Shown here: positions 1 to 6,773 of the stretch, one piece after another
Position numbering within the stretch: position 1 is the stretch's first letter
Layout of the letters: each line of letters begins with the position of its first letter
NCBI GenBank assembly: GCA_017548225.1
Contig: JAFYMV010000241.1
Span: forward strand, 1 to 9,854
DNA length: 9,854 nucleotides
DNA from: Bacteroidaceae bacterium
GTDB lineage: Bacteria; Bacteroidota; Bacteroidia; Bacteroidales; Bacteroidaceae
Direction: 5' to 3'
Made by a program: the position numbers and the translations under genes
The notes under the pieces: model-generated
Told to the model about the DNA's origin: nothing
Databases searched by the model: none
The model's input: the letters and a program-made list of their open reading frames with translations, nothing else

Positions 1-302
1 AGGCGGTTAATCCAACCCAAACAAATAATCTGGAGCAACTTAGACACGAGCCAACCCGCTAAGTTTAGAAGCAAAGGCACAATAATCAGAATCAGAATAA
101 AGGCTATCACATGAGCTGCATGATCGGCCATACCAAAAGTGCTGATGAGCCAACCACCGAGTGGGAGGTAGAAAGCACGACCAATAAGCAAGCCACCAAT
201 AAGACCTGCAAGGCCAGCCACTTGCTTTACCAATCCGTCGCGCAAGCCGTTGATAAGCCCGAGTACGAGCAACACGGCAATGATAATGTCAATTGTCTGC
301 AT
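1..302 (-). CDS. cvpA: CvpA family membrane protein (5' part, truncated by window edge)
   Basis: The gene starts with ATG at 302 and runs off the left edge after 100 full codons. The protein begins MQTIDIIIAVLL and shows three hydrophobic segments at about residues 4-19, 27-48 and 63-90, separated by short basic or polar turns such as GLRDGLVKQ (residues 19-27). An N-terminal helix, then a GlxxGlvkQ turn and a glycine-rich second helix, is typical of the CvpA (colicin V production) family, inner-membrane proteins of about 160-200 residues with four helices. The family's molecular role is poorly defined, so the name should not be read as a colicin function. It lies 128 nt downstream of infB on the same strand and is probably the last visible gene of that operon. 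The gap carries a long inverted heptamer repeat (336-425). The start region is A-rich with no Shine-Dalgarno sequence. I recall cvpA following infB in other Bacteroidales, which fits, but the family call comes from sequence pattern alone. Confidence 0.75.
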   Translation of the reverse strand, partial: MQTIDIIIAVLLVLGLINGLRDGLVKQVAGLAGLIGGLLIGRAFYLPLGGWLISTFGMADHAAHVIAFILILIIVPLLLNLAGWLVSKLLQIICLGWINR

Positions 303-335
303 GTTCGTTTTTTTGTTTGTTATTGAAAATAAACA

Positions 336-425
336 TTAGGAGTAAAGAGTTAGGGGTTAAGAGTTGACAATCAGATGTTATAAAACATCATGCAGAACTC
401 CTAACCCCTAATTCCTAACTCCTAA
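336..425. repeat. Inverted pair of heptamer tandem arrays (long imperfect hairpin)
   Basis: Positions 336-363 are four 7-nt units close to TTAGGAG (TTAGGAG, TAAAGAG, TTAGGGG, TTAAGAG). Positions 396-423 are four units of the reverse complement (AACTCCT, AACCCCT, AATTCCT, AACTCCT). Positions 336-365 can pair with 396-425: 26 Watson-Crick pairs, one G-T and three mismatches by my count. The 30-nt loop contains its own perfect 6-bp hairpin, GATGTT at 374-379 and AACATC at 384-389 with loop ATAA. The element sits between the infB stop and the cvpA start, so it would be transcribed in the polycistronic mRNA. There is no T run immediately after the stem in either direction, so it does not look like a standard intrinsic terminator. 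Confidence 0.85.
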
Positions 426-430
426 CTAAA

Positions 431-3256
431 TTAAAGCGTTTGTTTTACCTCGATAGTCTTGAAGGTCTCAATGATGTCGCCTTGCTTGATATCGTTGCAG
501 CCCACAAGCGAGATACCACACTCAAAGTTGGTGGCAACCTCCTTCACATCGTCTTTGAAGCGCTTCAATGCATTGATATCTCCAGTAAAGATTACAATAC
601 CATCGCGGATGAGGCGTGCACGGTCAGAACGGGTAACCTTACCCTCGCGTACCATAGCACCAGCAACATAACCCACCTTGCTGATATGGAATACCTCGCG
701 CACCTCGATAGTAGAGGTAACCTCCTCCTTCAATGTGGGTGCGAGCATACCCTCCATAGCAGCCTTCACCTCCTCGAGAGCATCGTAGATAATGCTATAG
801 AGACGAATGTCAACACCGGCAGTCTCAGCATACTTGCGGGCAGCCTGTGAGGGACGCACCTGGAAGCCAATGATAATAGCCTGTGAAGCTGATGCAAGGG
901 TTACATCAGACTCTGAAATCTGACCCACAGCCTTGTGGATAACATTCACCTGAATCTGCTCGGTAGAGAGCTTGATGAGCGAGTCGCTGAGTGCCTCAAT
1001 AGAGCCGTCCACATCACCCTTAACGATGACATTGAGCTCTTGGAAGCTACCCAAAGCAATACGACGGCCCACCTCATCGAGAGTAAGCATCTTCTGGGTA
1101 CGCAAGCCCTGCTCACGCTGGAGCTGCTCACGCTTATTGGCAATCTCGCGTGCCTCCTGCTCGGTCTCGATCACATGGAATGCATCACCAGCCTGAGGTG
1201 CGCCATTGAGACCAAGAATAAGTACGGGCTCAGCGGGACCTGCCTCCTTGATGCGCTGATTACGCTCATTAAACATGGCTTTCACACGACCGTAGTGTGT
1301 ACCGGCAAGCACGATGTCGCCCATCTTGAGCGTACCATTCTGCACGAGTACAGTAGCCACATAGCCACGACCCTTATCAAGAGTTGACTCGATGATAGAG
1401 CCCGTAGCGCGCTTATTGGGATTGGCCTTGAGATCGAGCATTTCGGCTTCAAGCAACACCTTCTCGAGGAGCTCTTCAACACCAATACCAGCCTTGGCAG
1501 AGATATCTTGCGATTGGTACTTACCACCCCAATCCTCTACGAGGAGGTTCATATTGGCAAACTGTCCCTTAATCTTCTCAGGATCGGCATGGGGCTTATC
1601 AATCTTGTTGATAGCGAATACCATAGGTACACCGGCAGCCTGTGCATGGTGGATAGCCTCCTTGGTCTGGGGCATCACATCATCATCGGCAGCAACAATG
1701 ATAATGGCAATATCAGTTACCTTAGCACCACGAGCACGCATAGCTGTAAAGGCTTCGTGACCAGGAGTATCAAGGAAAGTGATATGACGACCATCCTCAA
1801 GCTTTACATTATAAGCTCCGATGTGCTGTGTAATACCACCGGCCTCACCGGCAATAACATTAGCTTTACGGATGTAGTCGAGCAATGAAGTCTTACCATG
1901 GTCAACATGACCCATCACCGTTACAATAGGTGCACGGGGGAGGAGATCCTCCTCGCGGTCAGCCTCTTCAGAAATCGCTTCAGCAACCTCTGCACTTACA
2001 AATTCGGTAGTGAAACCAAACTCCTCCGCTACGATATTGATAGTCTCGGCATCGAGGCGCTGGTTGATAGACACCATCATACCGATGCTCATGCAGGTAC
2101 CAATAACTTGGGTCACACCTACATTCATCATGTTGGCAAGCTCATTAGCAGTAACGAACTCTGTAAGCTTCAGCACCTTGCTATCTGCATGCTCCTGAGC
2201 CATCTGCTCTTGACGACGGTCGGCAGCTTGGTTACGCTTCTCTTTACGATGCTTAGCACCGGTAGACTTGGGCTTATTGGTGAGACGGGCAAGGGTATCC
2301 TTCACTTGCTTCTGAATCTCCTCCTCACTCATCTCTGCCTTGTCAAGAATGCGCTTTGCACGCTCCTTATCACGGTCAAACTTCGCTTTGTGGGGATCAT
2401 TTCCCTTGTTAGGCTTGCCATTATTGCCGCCGCCACGATTGTCATTAACAGCCTGCTGACCAGCCTTATTTATATCAACACGCTCGTTTTGTATGCGTGC
2501 ACGCTTTTTCTTTTTAGCATCGCCGGCAGCATCCTGTGCTTCGGGTTTCTTGCCCGCAGGATTTTGTGCCTTGCGTTGAGCAGACTGCTCCTCGCGCTCC
2601 TTGCGCTTCTCCTCCTTTGATTTCTTCTTGGGGCGAGTAGACTGGTTGATAGCCGAGAGATCCACCTTACCCACAACATTAAGTTTCGACACAAACTCGG
2701 GGCGCTTAACGGCAAAGACTTCGGGCTCACTGGCCTCTTCTGCAGCGGGAGCTGAAGGCTCTTCAACAACAGCAACAGGCTCCTCTACCACAGGAGTAGC
2801 AGGCTTTTCTTCCACTACAACGGGCTCTTCAACAACTACGGGAGCTTCCACAACAGGAGTCTCTACCACAGGAGCTTTTTCCTCAACCACCGGCTCGGCT
2901 TTCTCCTCCACTTTGGGCTCATTCTTAGAGCCATTAAGGTTGATTTTGCCTACCACCTTAACTGTCATAGTAGGCTTCTCTTCCTCCTCTTTCTTGGGCT
3001 CTTCCTTCTTGGGCTCCTCAACGGCAGAAGCTGCTTTAGCTTCCATCTTGCTATTCATGCGCTCGCGCTGAGCCTGCTCAGCCTTTTGGCGCACATCCTT
3101 GTCTTGACTGAACTGAAGCACCAACTGTTCGTACTGCTCGTCGTTAATCTTGGCATTCAGCGAATTCTCGACAGTATATCCTTTCTTCTGTAGGAAATCG
3201 ACACAAGTCTGCAATCCTACATTCAATTCTTTTGTTACTTTACTTAATCTTGGCAT
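431..3256 (-). CDS. infB: Translation initiation factor IF-2
   Basis: IF2 is the GTPase that places initiator tRNA on the 30S subunit and promotes 50S joining in the cytoplasm. The 941-residue protein begins with an IF2 N-terminal fold (MPRLSKVTKEL, residues 1-50). A long low-complexity region follows: Glu/Lys-rich to about 97, Pro-Val-Glu repeats at 114-168, then a basic Lys/Arg/Asn/Gly stretch at 208-350. A second IF2-N-type domain (361-420) precedes the G domain. The G motifs are intact: G1 GHVDHGKT (449-456), G2 GGITQHIG (473-480), G3 DTPGH (496-500), G4 NKID (550-553), and G5 SAKAG (586-590). Domains II, III and the fMet-tRNA-binding C domain fill 610-941. The motif VVGKxxL occurs at 101-107 and 194-200, flanking the Pro-Val-Glu array. 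The length, near 900-1000, is normal for IF2 with a long variable N region. ATG at 3256 gives the canonical N terminus. It follows nusA by 152 nt, a gap filled with a repeat element. Confidence 0.98.
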   Translation of the reverse strand: MPRLSKVTKELNVGLQTCVDFLQKKGYTVENSLNAKINDEQYEQLVLQFSQDKDVRQKAEQAQRERMNSKMEAKAASAVEEPKKEEPKKEEEEKPTMTVKVVGKINLNGSKNEPKVEEKAEPVVEEKAPVVETPVVEAPVVVEEPVVVEEKPATPVVEEPVAVVEEPSAPAAEEASEPEVFAVKRPEFVSKLNVVGKVDLSAINQSTRPKKKSKEEKRKEREEQSAQRKAQNPAGKKPEAQDAAGDAKKKKRARIQNERVDINKAGQQAVNDNRGGGNNGKPNKGNDPHKAKFDRDKERAKRILDKAEMSEEEIQKQVKDTLARLTNKPKSTGAKHRKEKRNQAADRRQEQMAQEHADSKVLKLTEFVTANELANMMNVGVTQVIGTCMSIGMMVSINQRLDAETINIVAEEFGFTTEFVSAEVAEAISEEADREEDLLPRAPIVTVMGHVDHGKTSLLDYIRKANVIAGEAGGITQHIGAYNVKLEDGRHITFLDTPGHEAFTAMRARGAKVTDIAIIIVAADDDVMPQTKEAIHHAQAAGVPMVFAINKIDKPHADPEKIKGQFANMNLLVEDWGGKYQSQDISAKAGIGVEELLEKVLLEAEMLDLKANPNKRATGSIIESTLDKGRGYVATVLVQNGTLKMGDIVLAGTHYGRVKAMFNERNQRIKEAGPAEPVLILGLNGAPQAGDAFHVIETEQEAREIANKREQLQREQGLRTQKMLTLDEVGRRIALGSFQELNVIVKGDVDGSIEALSDSLIKLSTEQIQVNVIHKAVGQISESDVTLASASQAIIIGFQVRPSQAARKYAETAGVDIRLYSIIYDALEEVKAAMEGMLAPTLKEEVTSTIEVREVFHISKVGYVAGAMVREGKVTRSDRARLIRDGIVIFTGDINALKRFKDDVKEVATNFECGISLVGCNDIKQGDIIETFKTIEVKQTL

Positions 3257-3272
3257 TCGTAATATTTTTTGT

Positions 3273-3402
3273 GGAGTTCTGGAGTTCAGGAGTTTTCGCT
3301 TTGCTCAGGAGTGCAGACAATACTTTCATCTCGGCATACTTCTTATGATGATATCAGTCAATTGTATCGTCTGAACTTCTGAACTCCTGTCTCCTGAACT
3401 CC
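3273..3402. repeat. Inverted pair of octamer tandem arrays enclosing an insert
   Basis: Positions 3273-3296 are three 8-nt units of GGAGTTCA type (GGAGTTCT, GGAGTTCA, GGAGTTTT). Positions 3372-3402 are four units of the complementary TGAACTCC type (TGAACTTC, TGAACTCC, a 7-nt TGTCTCC, TGAACTCC). The arms can pair: 3287-3294 with 3382-3389, 3281-3284 with 3391-3394, and 3273-3279 with 3396-3402, leaving one T-T mismatch and a small asymmetric bulge. About 87 nt of unique sequence lies between the arms. The element takes up nearly all of the 152-nt nusA-infB gap. It has the same architecture as the element at 336-425, but a different unit sequence and period. No terminator-like T run or TAnnTTTG promoter was seen inside it. 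Confidence 0.82.
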
Positions 3403-3408
3403 TAAAAA

Positions 3409-4674
3409 TTAATCTTCATTCTCAAACTCGGCACGCAAAACTGCAAGTACCTCGTCTACAGTATCTTCCTCGAGATCGGCCTTATTGATAAGCATCTCAC
3501 GGGGAGCATTGAGTACACCCTTCGCGGTGTCAATACCGAGAGCACGAATAGCATCGATTACCCACTCGTCAATCTCGTCCTTGAACTCCTCGAGGTAGAT
3601 ATCCTCCTCCTCGTCCTCATTGTCGAGTTCACGGAACACATCGATTGTATACTCGGTAAGCATAGAAGCGAGCTTAATATTCATACCACCCTTACCGATA
3701 GCAAGCGATACTTGATCGGGCTGCAAATACACCTCTACTTTGCGTTCCTCTTCGTTGAGGATGAGCGATGATACAGTAGCAGGGCTCAAAGCGCGTTTGA
3801 TGAAGAGCTCGATGTTGGATGTATAGTTGATAACATCAATATTTTCGTTACGCAACTCACGCACAATGCCATGGATACGAGAACCCTTGACACCTACGCA
3901 AGCACCTACGGGATCGATACGATCGTCGTATGACTCAACGGCAATCTTAGCACGCTCACCAGGAATACGAGCAATGCGTTTGAGAGTGATAAGACCATCG
4001 TTAATCTCGGGCACCTCCTGCTCGAACAAGCGCTGCAAGAAGAGAGGTGATGTACGGCTCAAGATAATCTTGGGATTGTTGTTAAAGTTGTCTACGCGGA
4101 GCACCACTGCACGCACGGTGTCACCCTTGCGGTAGAAATCGCTGGGAATCTGTTCGCTCTTGGGGAGCAACAACTCGTTGCCCTCATCATCAAGAAGCAG
4201 AATTTCCTTCTTCCAAATCTGGTATACTTCGGCTGCAATGATGGTACCCTCCATATCTTTGTACTTATGGAAGAGGCTATCCTTCTCAAGCTCAAGAATC
4301 TTTGAAGCCAAAGTCTGACGCAAGGTAAGGATGGCACGACGACCAAACGAAATGAAAGACACTTCCTCTGTCACCTCTTCACCAACCTCATAATCCTCAT
4401 CAATCTTCAGAGCCTCGCTCAACGCAATCTCAGAGTTGGGATCAGCGAAATCCTCATCAGCTACTACCACGCGGTTGCGGCGAATCTCAAAGTCACCTTT
4501 ATCGGGATTTACAATCACATCATAGTTCTTGTCCGAACCGAAAGTCTTTGCAATCACGCTGCGGAAGCTCTCTTCGAGCACATTGATCATTGTGGTACGG
4601 TCAATGTTCTTCAGTTCCTTAAACTCTTGGAATGTATCAATCAAGTTGATTACACCGTCATTTTTCTTTGCCAT
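3409..4674 (-). CDS. nusA: Transcription termination/antitermination factor NusA
   Basis: NusA binds elongating RNA polymerase and nascent RNA and modulates pausing, termination and antitermination. The 421-residue protein shows the expected order: an N-terminal polymerase-binding domain (1-125, including ISFGRRAILTLRQ at 108-120), an S1 RNA-binding domain (about 140-208), and tandem KH domains. KH1 carries GVKGSRI at 261-267, preceded by IPGERAKIAV (237-246). KH2 carries AIGKGGMNIKLA at 325-336. After an acidic linker (350-370) there is one helix-hairpin-helix-type C-terminal repeat (about 371-416). Length is between Bacillus NusA (about 371, no acidic repeat) and E. coli NusA (495, two repeats). 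The start ATG at 4674 lies 18 nt after the rimP stop, without a Shine-Dalgarno sequence, consistent with co-transcription. In E. coli, NusA autoregulates this operon; here the leader hairpin upstream of rimP could allow something similar, which is inference. Confidence 0.98.
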   Translation of the reverse strand: MAKKNDGVINLIDTFQEFKELKNIDRTTMINVLEESFRSVIAKTFGSDKNYDVIVNPDKGDFEIRRNRVVVADEDFADPNSEIALSEALKIDEDYEVGEEVTEEVSFISFGRRAILTLRQTLASKILELEKDSLFHKYKDMEGTIIAAEVYQIWKKEILLLDDEGNELLLPKSEQIPSDFYRKGDTVRAVVLRVDNFNNNPKIILSRTSPLFLQRLFEQEVPEINDGLITLKRIARIPGERAKIAVESYDDRIDPVGACVGVKGSRIHGIVRELRNENIDVINYTSNIELFIKRALSPATVSSLILNEEERKVEVYLQPDQVSLAIGKGGMNIKLASMLTEYTIDVFRELDNEDEEEDIYLEEFKDEIDEWVIDAIRALGIDTAKGVLNAPREMLINKADLEEDTVDEVLAVLRAEFENED

Positions 4675-4692
4675 AGTGTTTATATTGTTTGA

Positions 4693-5157
4693 TTAAAATT
4701 TTATCAGATATTTGGTATATTTGGTTTCCTCATAGCGCCAGGTATACTCCTTGTCTACGAGCATGGGACGCTTGGCACCTTCGGGTTTCTCCTTCACCTG
4801 AATGGTTACGGAAAAGTTATCTTCGCATGCAGCGGTGAGTATGCCACGATATTTCTTTCCATCCTTTCCGAGTACTTCAACCTCCTTGCCAATATGGTTG
4901 ATATACTGCTGCAACACCTTGAAGGGCTGTCCGATACCAGCCGATCCGACTTCGAGCTCGTAATCCTCTTCCTCACGGTTGAGGTTAGCTTCGATATGCT
5001 TACTCAACGACACACAATCATCAATCCATACACCTTCAGCATGGTCTATCTCTACTGAGATACAATTGTCAGCACTCACGCACACATCGACCAAGAAATA
5101 CTCCTTACCGGTCAGCCACTCGTTTACAATTTCAGTAATTTTTTGTTTTGCTATCAT
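4693..5157 (-). CDS. rimP: Ribosome maturation factor RimP
   Basis: RimP is a cytoplasmic factor needed for late assembly of the 30S subunit. The 154-residue protein has the usual length. The N-terminal alpha/beta domain ends in the family signature YELEVGSAGIGQPFK (residues 66-80), corresponding to the YxLEVSSPG motif in other phyla. GSAG is, as I recall, the usual Bacteroidota version. A C-terminal SH3-like barrel follows (about 83-152, including VEVLGKDGKKYRGILTA). ATG at 5157 is chosen because it gives MIAKQKITEIVNEWL, a normal first helix, and is preceded by an A/T-rich region. It is the first gene of the minus-strand operon rimP-nusA-infB(-cvpA). Its 5' leader of roughly 70 nt holds a hairpin followed by a T run (5190-5213) and a 30-codon reading frame (5132-5224) that overlaps the rimP start out of frame. 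Confidence 0.96.
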   Translation of the reverse strand: MIAKQKITEIVNEWLTGKEYFLVDVCVSADNCISVEIDHAEGVWIDDCVSLSKHIEANLNREEEDYELEVGSAGIGQPFKVLQQYINHIGKEVEVLGKDGKKYRGILTAACEDNFSVTIQVKEKPEGAKRPMLVDKEYTWRYEETKYTKYLIKF

Positions 5158-5189
5158 ACTCTAAAAAAGATAAAAGACCCATGATAAAT

Positions 5190-5213
5190 AAAAAAGACCC
5201 CCGAAGGAGCCCC
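5190..5213 (-). terminator. Terminator-like hairpin in the rimP leader (possible attenuator)
   Basis: Read on the minus strand, GGGCTCC-TTCG-GGGGTCT (5212-5195) can form a 7-bp stem closed by a C(UUCG)G tetraloop, though three of the seven pairs are G-U. The stem is followed by six T residues (5195-5190). That shape is an intrinsic terminator pointing toward rimP. No minus-strand gene lies upstream that it could terminate, since nqr diverges from here, and a promoter match sits just before it. An attenuator within the leader is therefore the simplest reading. A second GGGTCTTTT copy at 5180-5172 lies 20 nt downstream of the first (5200-5192). Stem strength is modest, so termination efficiency is uncertain. 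Confidence 0.45.
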
Positions 5214-5235
5214 TCACATATCATCTAAATCGATG

Positions 5236-5266
5236 CAAAAGTACATCAATCTTTTCAAATAGACAA
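5236..5266 (-). promoter_or_regulatory. Predicted Bacteroidota promoter for rimP-nusA-infB
   Basis: On the minus strand TACTTTTG (5243-5236) matches the Bacteroidota -7 consensus TAnnTTTG exactly. TTG (5266-5264) lies 20 nt upstream, at the expected position of the -33 element. Transcription would start near 5229-5231, giving a leader of about 70 nt before rimP. The spacing and the exact match make this a good candidate; the exact start site is inferred. Confidence 0.65.
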
Positions 5267-5368
5267 GATTTCTCTTAAGTTTTTTCGACCGAAACATTTT
5301 TTTACTCTTTTTTAATAGAGGAAAGAGAAATAAATCGCCATTTCGTTTCACTATCCGTAAAAAAGCGT

Positions 5369-5376
5369 TAAATTTG
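5369..5376 (+). promoter_or_regulatory. Predicted -7 element of the nqr operon promoter
   Basis: TAAATTTG matches the Bacteroidota -7 consensus TAnnTTTG exactly. The -33 position 20 nt upstream reads TTTC (5346-5349), only a partial match to TTTG. Transcription would begin near 5382, leaving a leader of about 40 nt before the nqrA ATG at 5421. That placement also argues against the earlier TTG at 5385 as the translation start. Confidence 0.6.
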
Positions 5377-5420
5377 CGCGAATTTTGTATATTCAAAAGT
5401 TAACTAATATTATAAACATT

Positions 5421-6770
5421 ATGCCAGAAGTAATTAAGTTACGAAAAGGCTTGGACATTAAGCTCAAGGGCTCTGCCAGCAAAGAGTTGGTAGCCGTAAA
5501 GGCATCGCAGCAGTACGCACTCGTACCCGATGACTTTGTAGGCATCACTCCTAAGGTAGTAGTTACCGAAGGTCAGCATGTCAAGGCCGGGGAAGCTCTG
5601 TTCGTGGACAAGAAGCATCCTGAAGTGAAGTTCGTAAGCCCTGTATCAGGCACTGTGGCTGCCGTAAACCGCGGCGCACGCCGTAAGGTGATGAGCGTGG
5701 TTGTTACAGCTGATGCCAAGCAGGAGTCGGTGAACTTTGGTATTAAAAGCGTTCACTCACTCAATGGTGAACAAGTAAAAGAAGCATTGTTGGAGAGCGG
5801 TCTGTTTGCTTTCCTCCACCAGCGTCCCTACGATGTGGTGGCTAACCCCAACTGCCGCCCGAAGGCGATCTATGTGTCAGCCTTTGACAGCAAGCCCCTC
5901 GCTCCCGACTTTGAGTTCGTGATCAAGGGTAATGAGGCAGACTTCCAGGCAGGTCTCAGCGCACTCGCCAAGATGGCTCCTACCTACTTGGGCGTTAGCA
6001 ACAAGCAGACTCAACACAATATCGTGGAAGCCAAGAATGTAGAAGTAACCATATTCAAGGGCAAGCACCCCGCAGGCAATGTAGGTGTACAGATCAACCA
6101 TGTAAACCCCATCAACAAGGGCGATATCGTATGGACTGTAGGCGCAGAGGAGACTATCTTCATCGGCCGTTTGTTCAATAAAGGCATCGTTGACTTCACC
6201 CGCACTATCGCAGTAGCTGGTTCACAGGTTGAGAACCCCGCTTATAGCAAGGTTGTACTCGGTGCGCAGATTAGCGACATCGTAGGCGGCCGCATCAAGG
6301 ATGGCTGCGTTAACCGCATCATCAACGGTAATGTACTCACTGGTCCCGTAGTTACAGAAGATGGTTATCTCGGCGCATTTGCCAATATGGTAACCGTAAT
6401 CCCCGACGGTTGCGACAAGCATGAGATTCTCGGCTGGGCTATGCCTCGTTTCAAGGAGTTCAGCGTGAGCCGCGCTTACTTCAGCTTCCTCTTCCCCAAC
6501 AAGGAGTATGTGCTCGATGCACGCCTCAAGGGTGAGGAGCGCCACATGATCAACTCTAACGAGTACGACAAAGTGTTCCCCATGGATATCTACCCCGAAT
6601 ACCTTATCAAGGCTATCATCGCCGGCGACATCGAGAAGATGGAGGCTGCAGGTATCTACGAGGTGGCTCCCGAAGACTTTGCCCTGTGTGAATTTGTAGA
6701 TTCGTCTAAACTTGAGTTGCAGCGTATCGTTCGTGAAGGACTGATGAAGTTGCGCTCTGAAATGGAATAA
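5421..6770 (+). CDS. nqrA: Na+-translocating NADH:quinone reductase subunit A
   Basis: NqrA is the cytoplasmic-side subunit of Na+-NQR. It carries no covalent cofactor and has been linked to quinone binding. The protein is 449 residues, close to the 446 or so of Vibrio NqrA. It opens with the family pattern IKLRKGLDIKLKG (residues 5-17). A barrel-sandwich (biotinyl/lipoyl-like) domain follows, with DKKHPEVKFVSPVSGTV (about 61-77) and the VNRGARRKVMSVVV strand (80-93). The C-terminal part (about 260-449) includes GPVVTEDGYLGAF and a helical end. I chose ATG at 5421 because the protein then begins MPEVIKLRKG like homologues; an in-frame TTG at 5385 would add 12 residues and sits at the predicted transcription start. 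It is the first gene of the operon, and its stop is 3 nt before the nqrB ATG, which suggests translational coupling. Confidence 0.97.
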   Translation: MPEVIKLRKGLDIKLKGSASKELVAVKASQQYALVPDDFVGITPKVVVTEGQHVKAGEALFVDKKHPEVKFVSPVSGTVAAVNRGARRKVMSVVVTADAKQESVNFGIKSVHSLNGEQVKEALLESGLFAFLHQRPYDVVANPNCRPKAIYVSAFDSKPLAPDFEFVIKGNEADFQAGLSALAKMAPTYLGVSNKQTQHNIVEAKNVEVTIFKGKHPAGNVGVQINHVNPINKGDIVWTVGAEETIFIGRLFNKGIVDFTRTIAVAGSQVENPAYSKVVLGAQISDIVGGRIKDGCVNRIINGNVLTGPVVTEDGYLGAFANMVTVIPDGCDKHEILGWAMPRFKEFSVSRAYFSFLFPNKEYVLDARLKGEERHMINSNEYDKVFPMDIYPEYLIKAIIAGDIEKMEAAGIYEVAPEDFALCEFVDSSKLELQRIVREGLMKLRSEME

Positions 6771-6773
6771 GCT

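Noticed and set aside
111..326. 71-codon plus-strand frame at the left edge
   Set aside because: It is antisense to the cvpA reading frame, which has coherent membrane helices. This frame has no recognisable feature.
336..425. CRISPR array or intrinsic terminator at the heptamer repeats
   Set aside because: Units are 7 nt without spacers, so it is not a CRISPR. No T run directly follows the stem on either strand, so a standard terminator is not supported.
1898..2620. 240-codon plus-strand frame opposite infB with hydrophobic stretches
   Set aside because: It is antisense to the IF2 linker and N domain. The Leu-rich character reflects complement codons of Lys/Glu/Gln-rich sense sequence.
2601..3071. 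Plus-strand frame encoding a Ser/Thr/Gly-repeat protein
   Set aside because: It is the antisense of the IF2 Pro-Val-Glu array. The repeats come from infB codons, and no start signal is seen.
5214..5396. 60-codon minus-strand frame in the rimP-nqrA gap
   Set aside because: It starts at TTG, is Lys/Phe-rich as expected from translating A/T-rich DNA, and covers both predicted promoters. Its stop just before the leader hairpin looks coincidental.
5385..5420. N-terminal extension of NqrA from TTG at 5385
   Set aside because: The TTG falls at about the predicted transcription start and adds 12 residues not expected in the family. ATG at 5421 gives the canonical N terminus.
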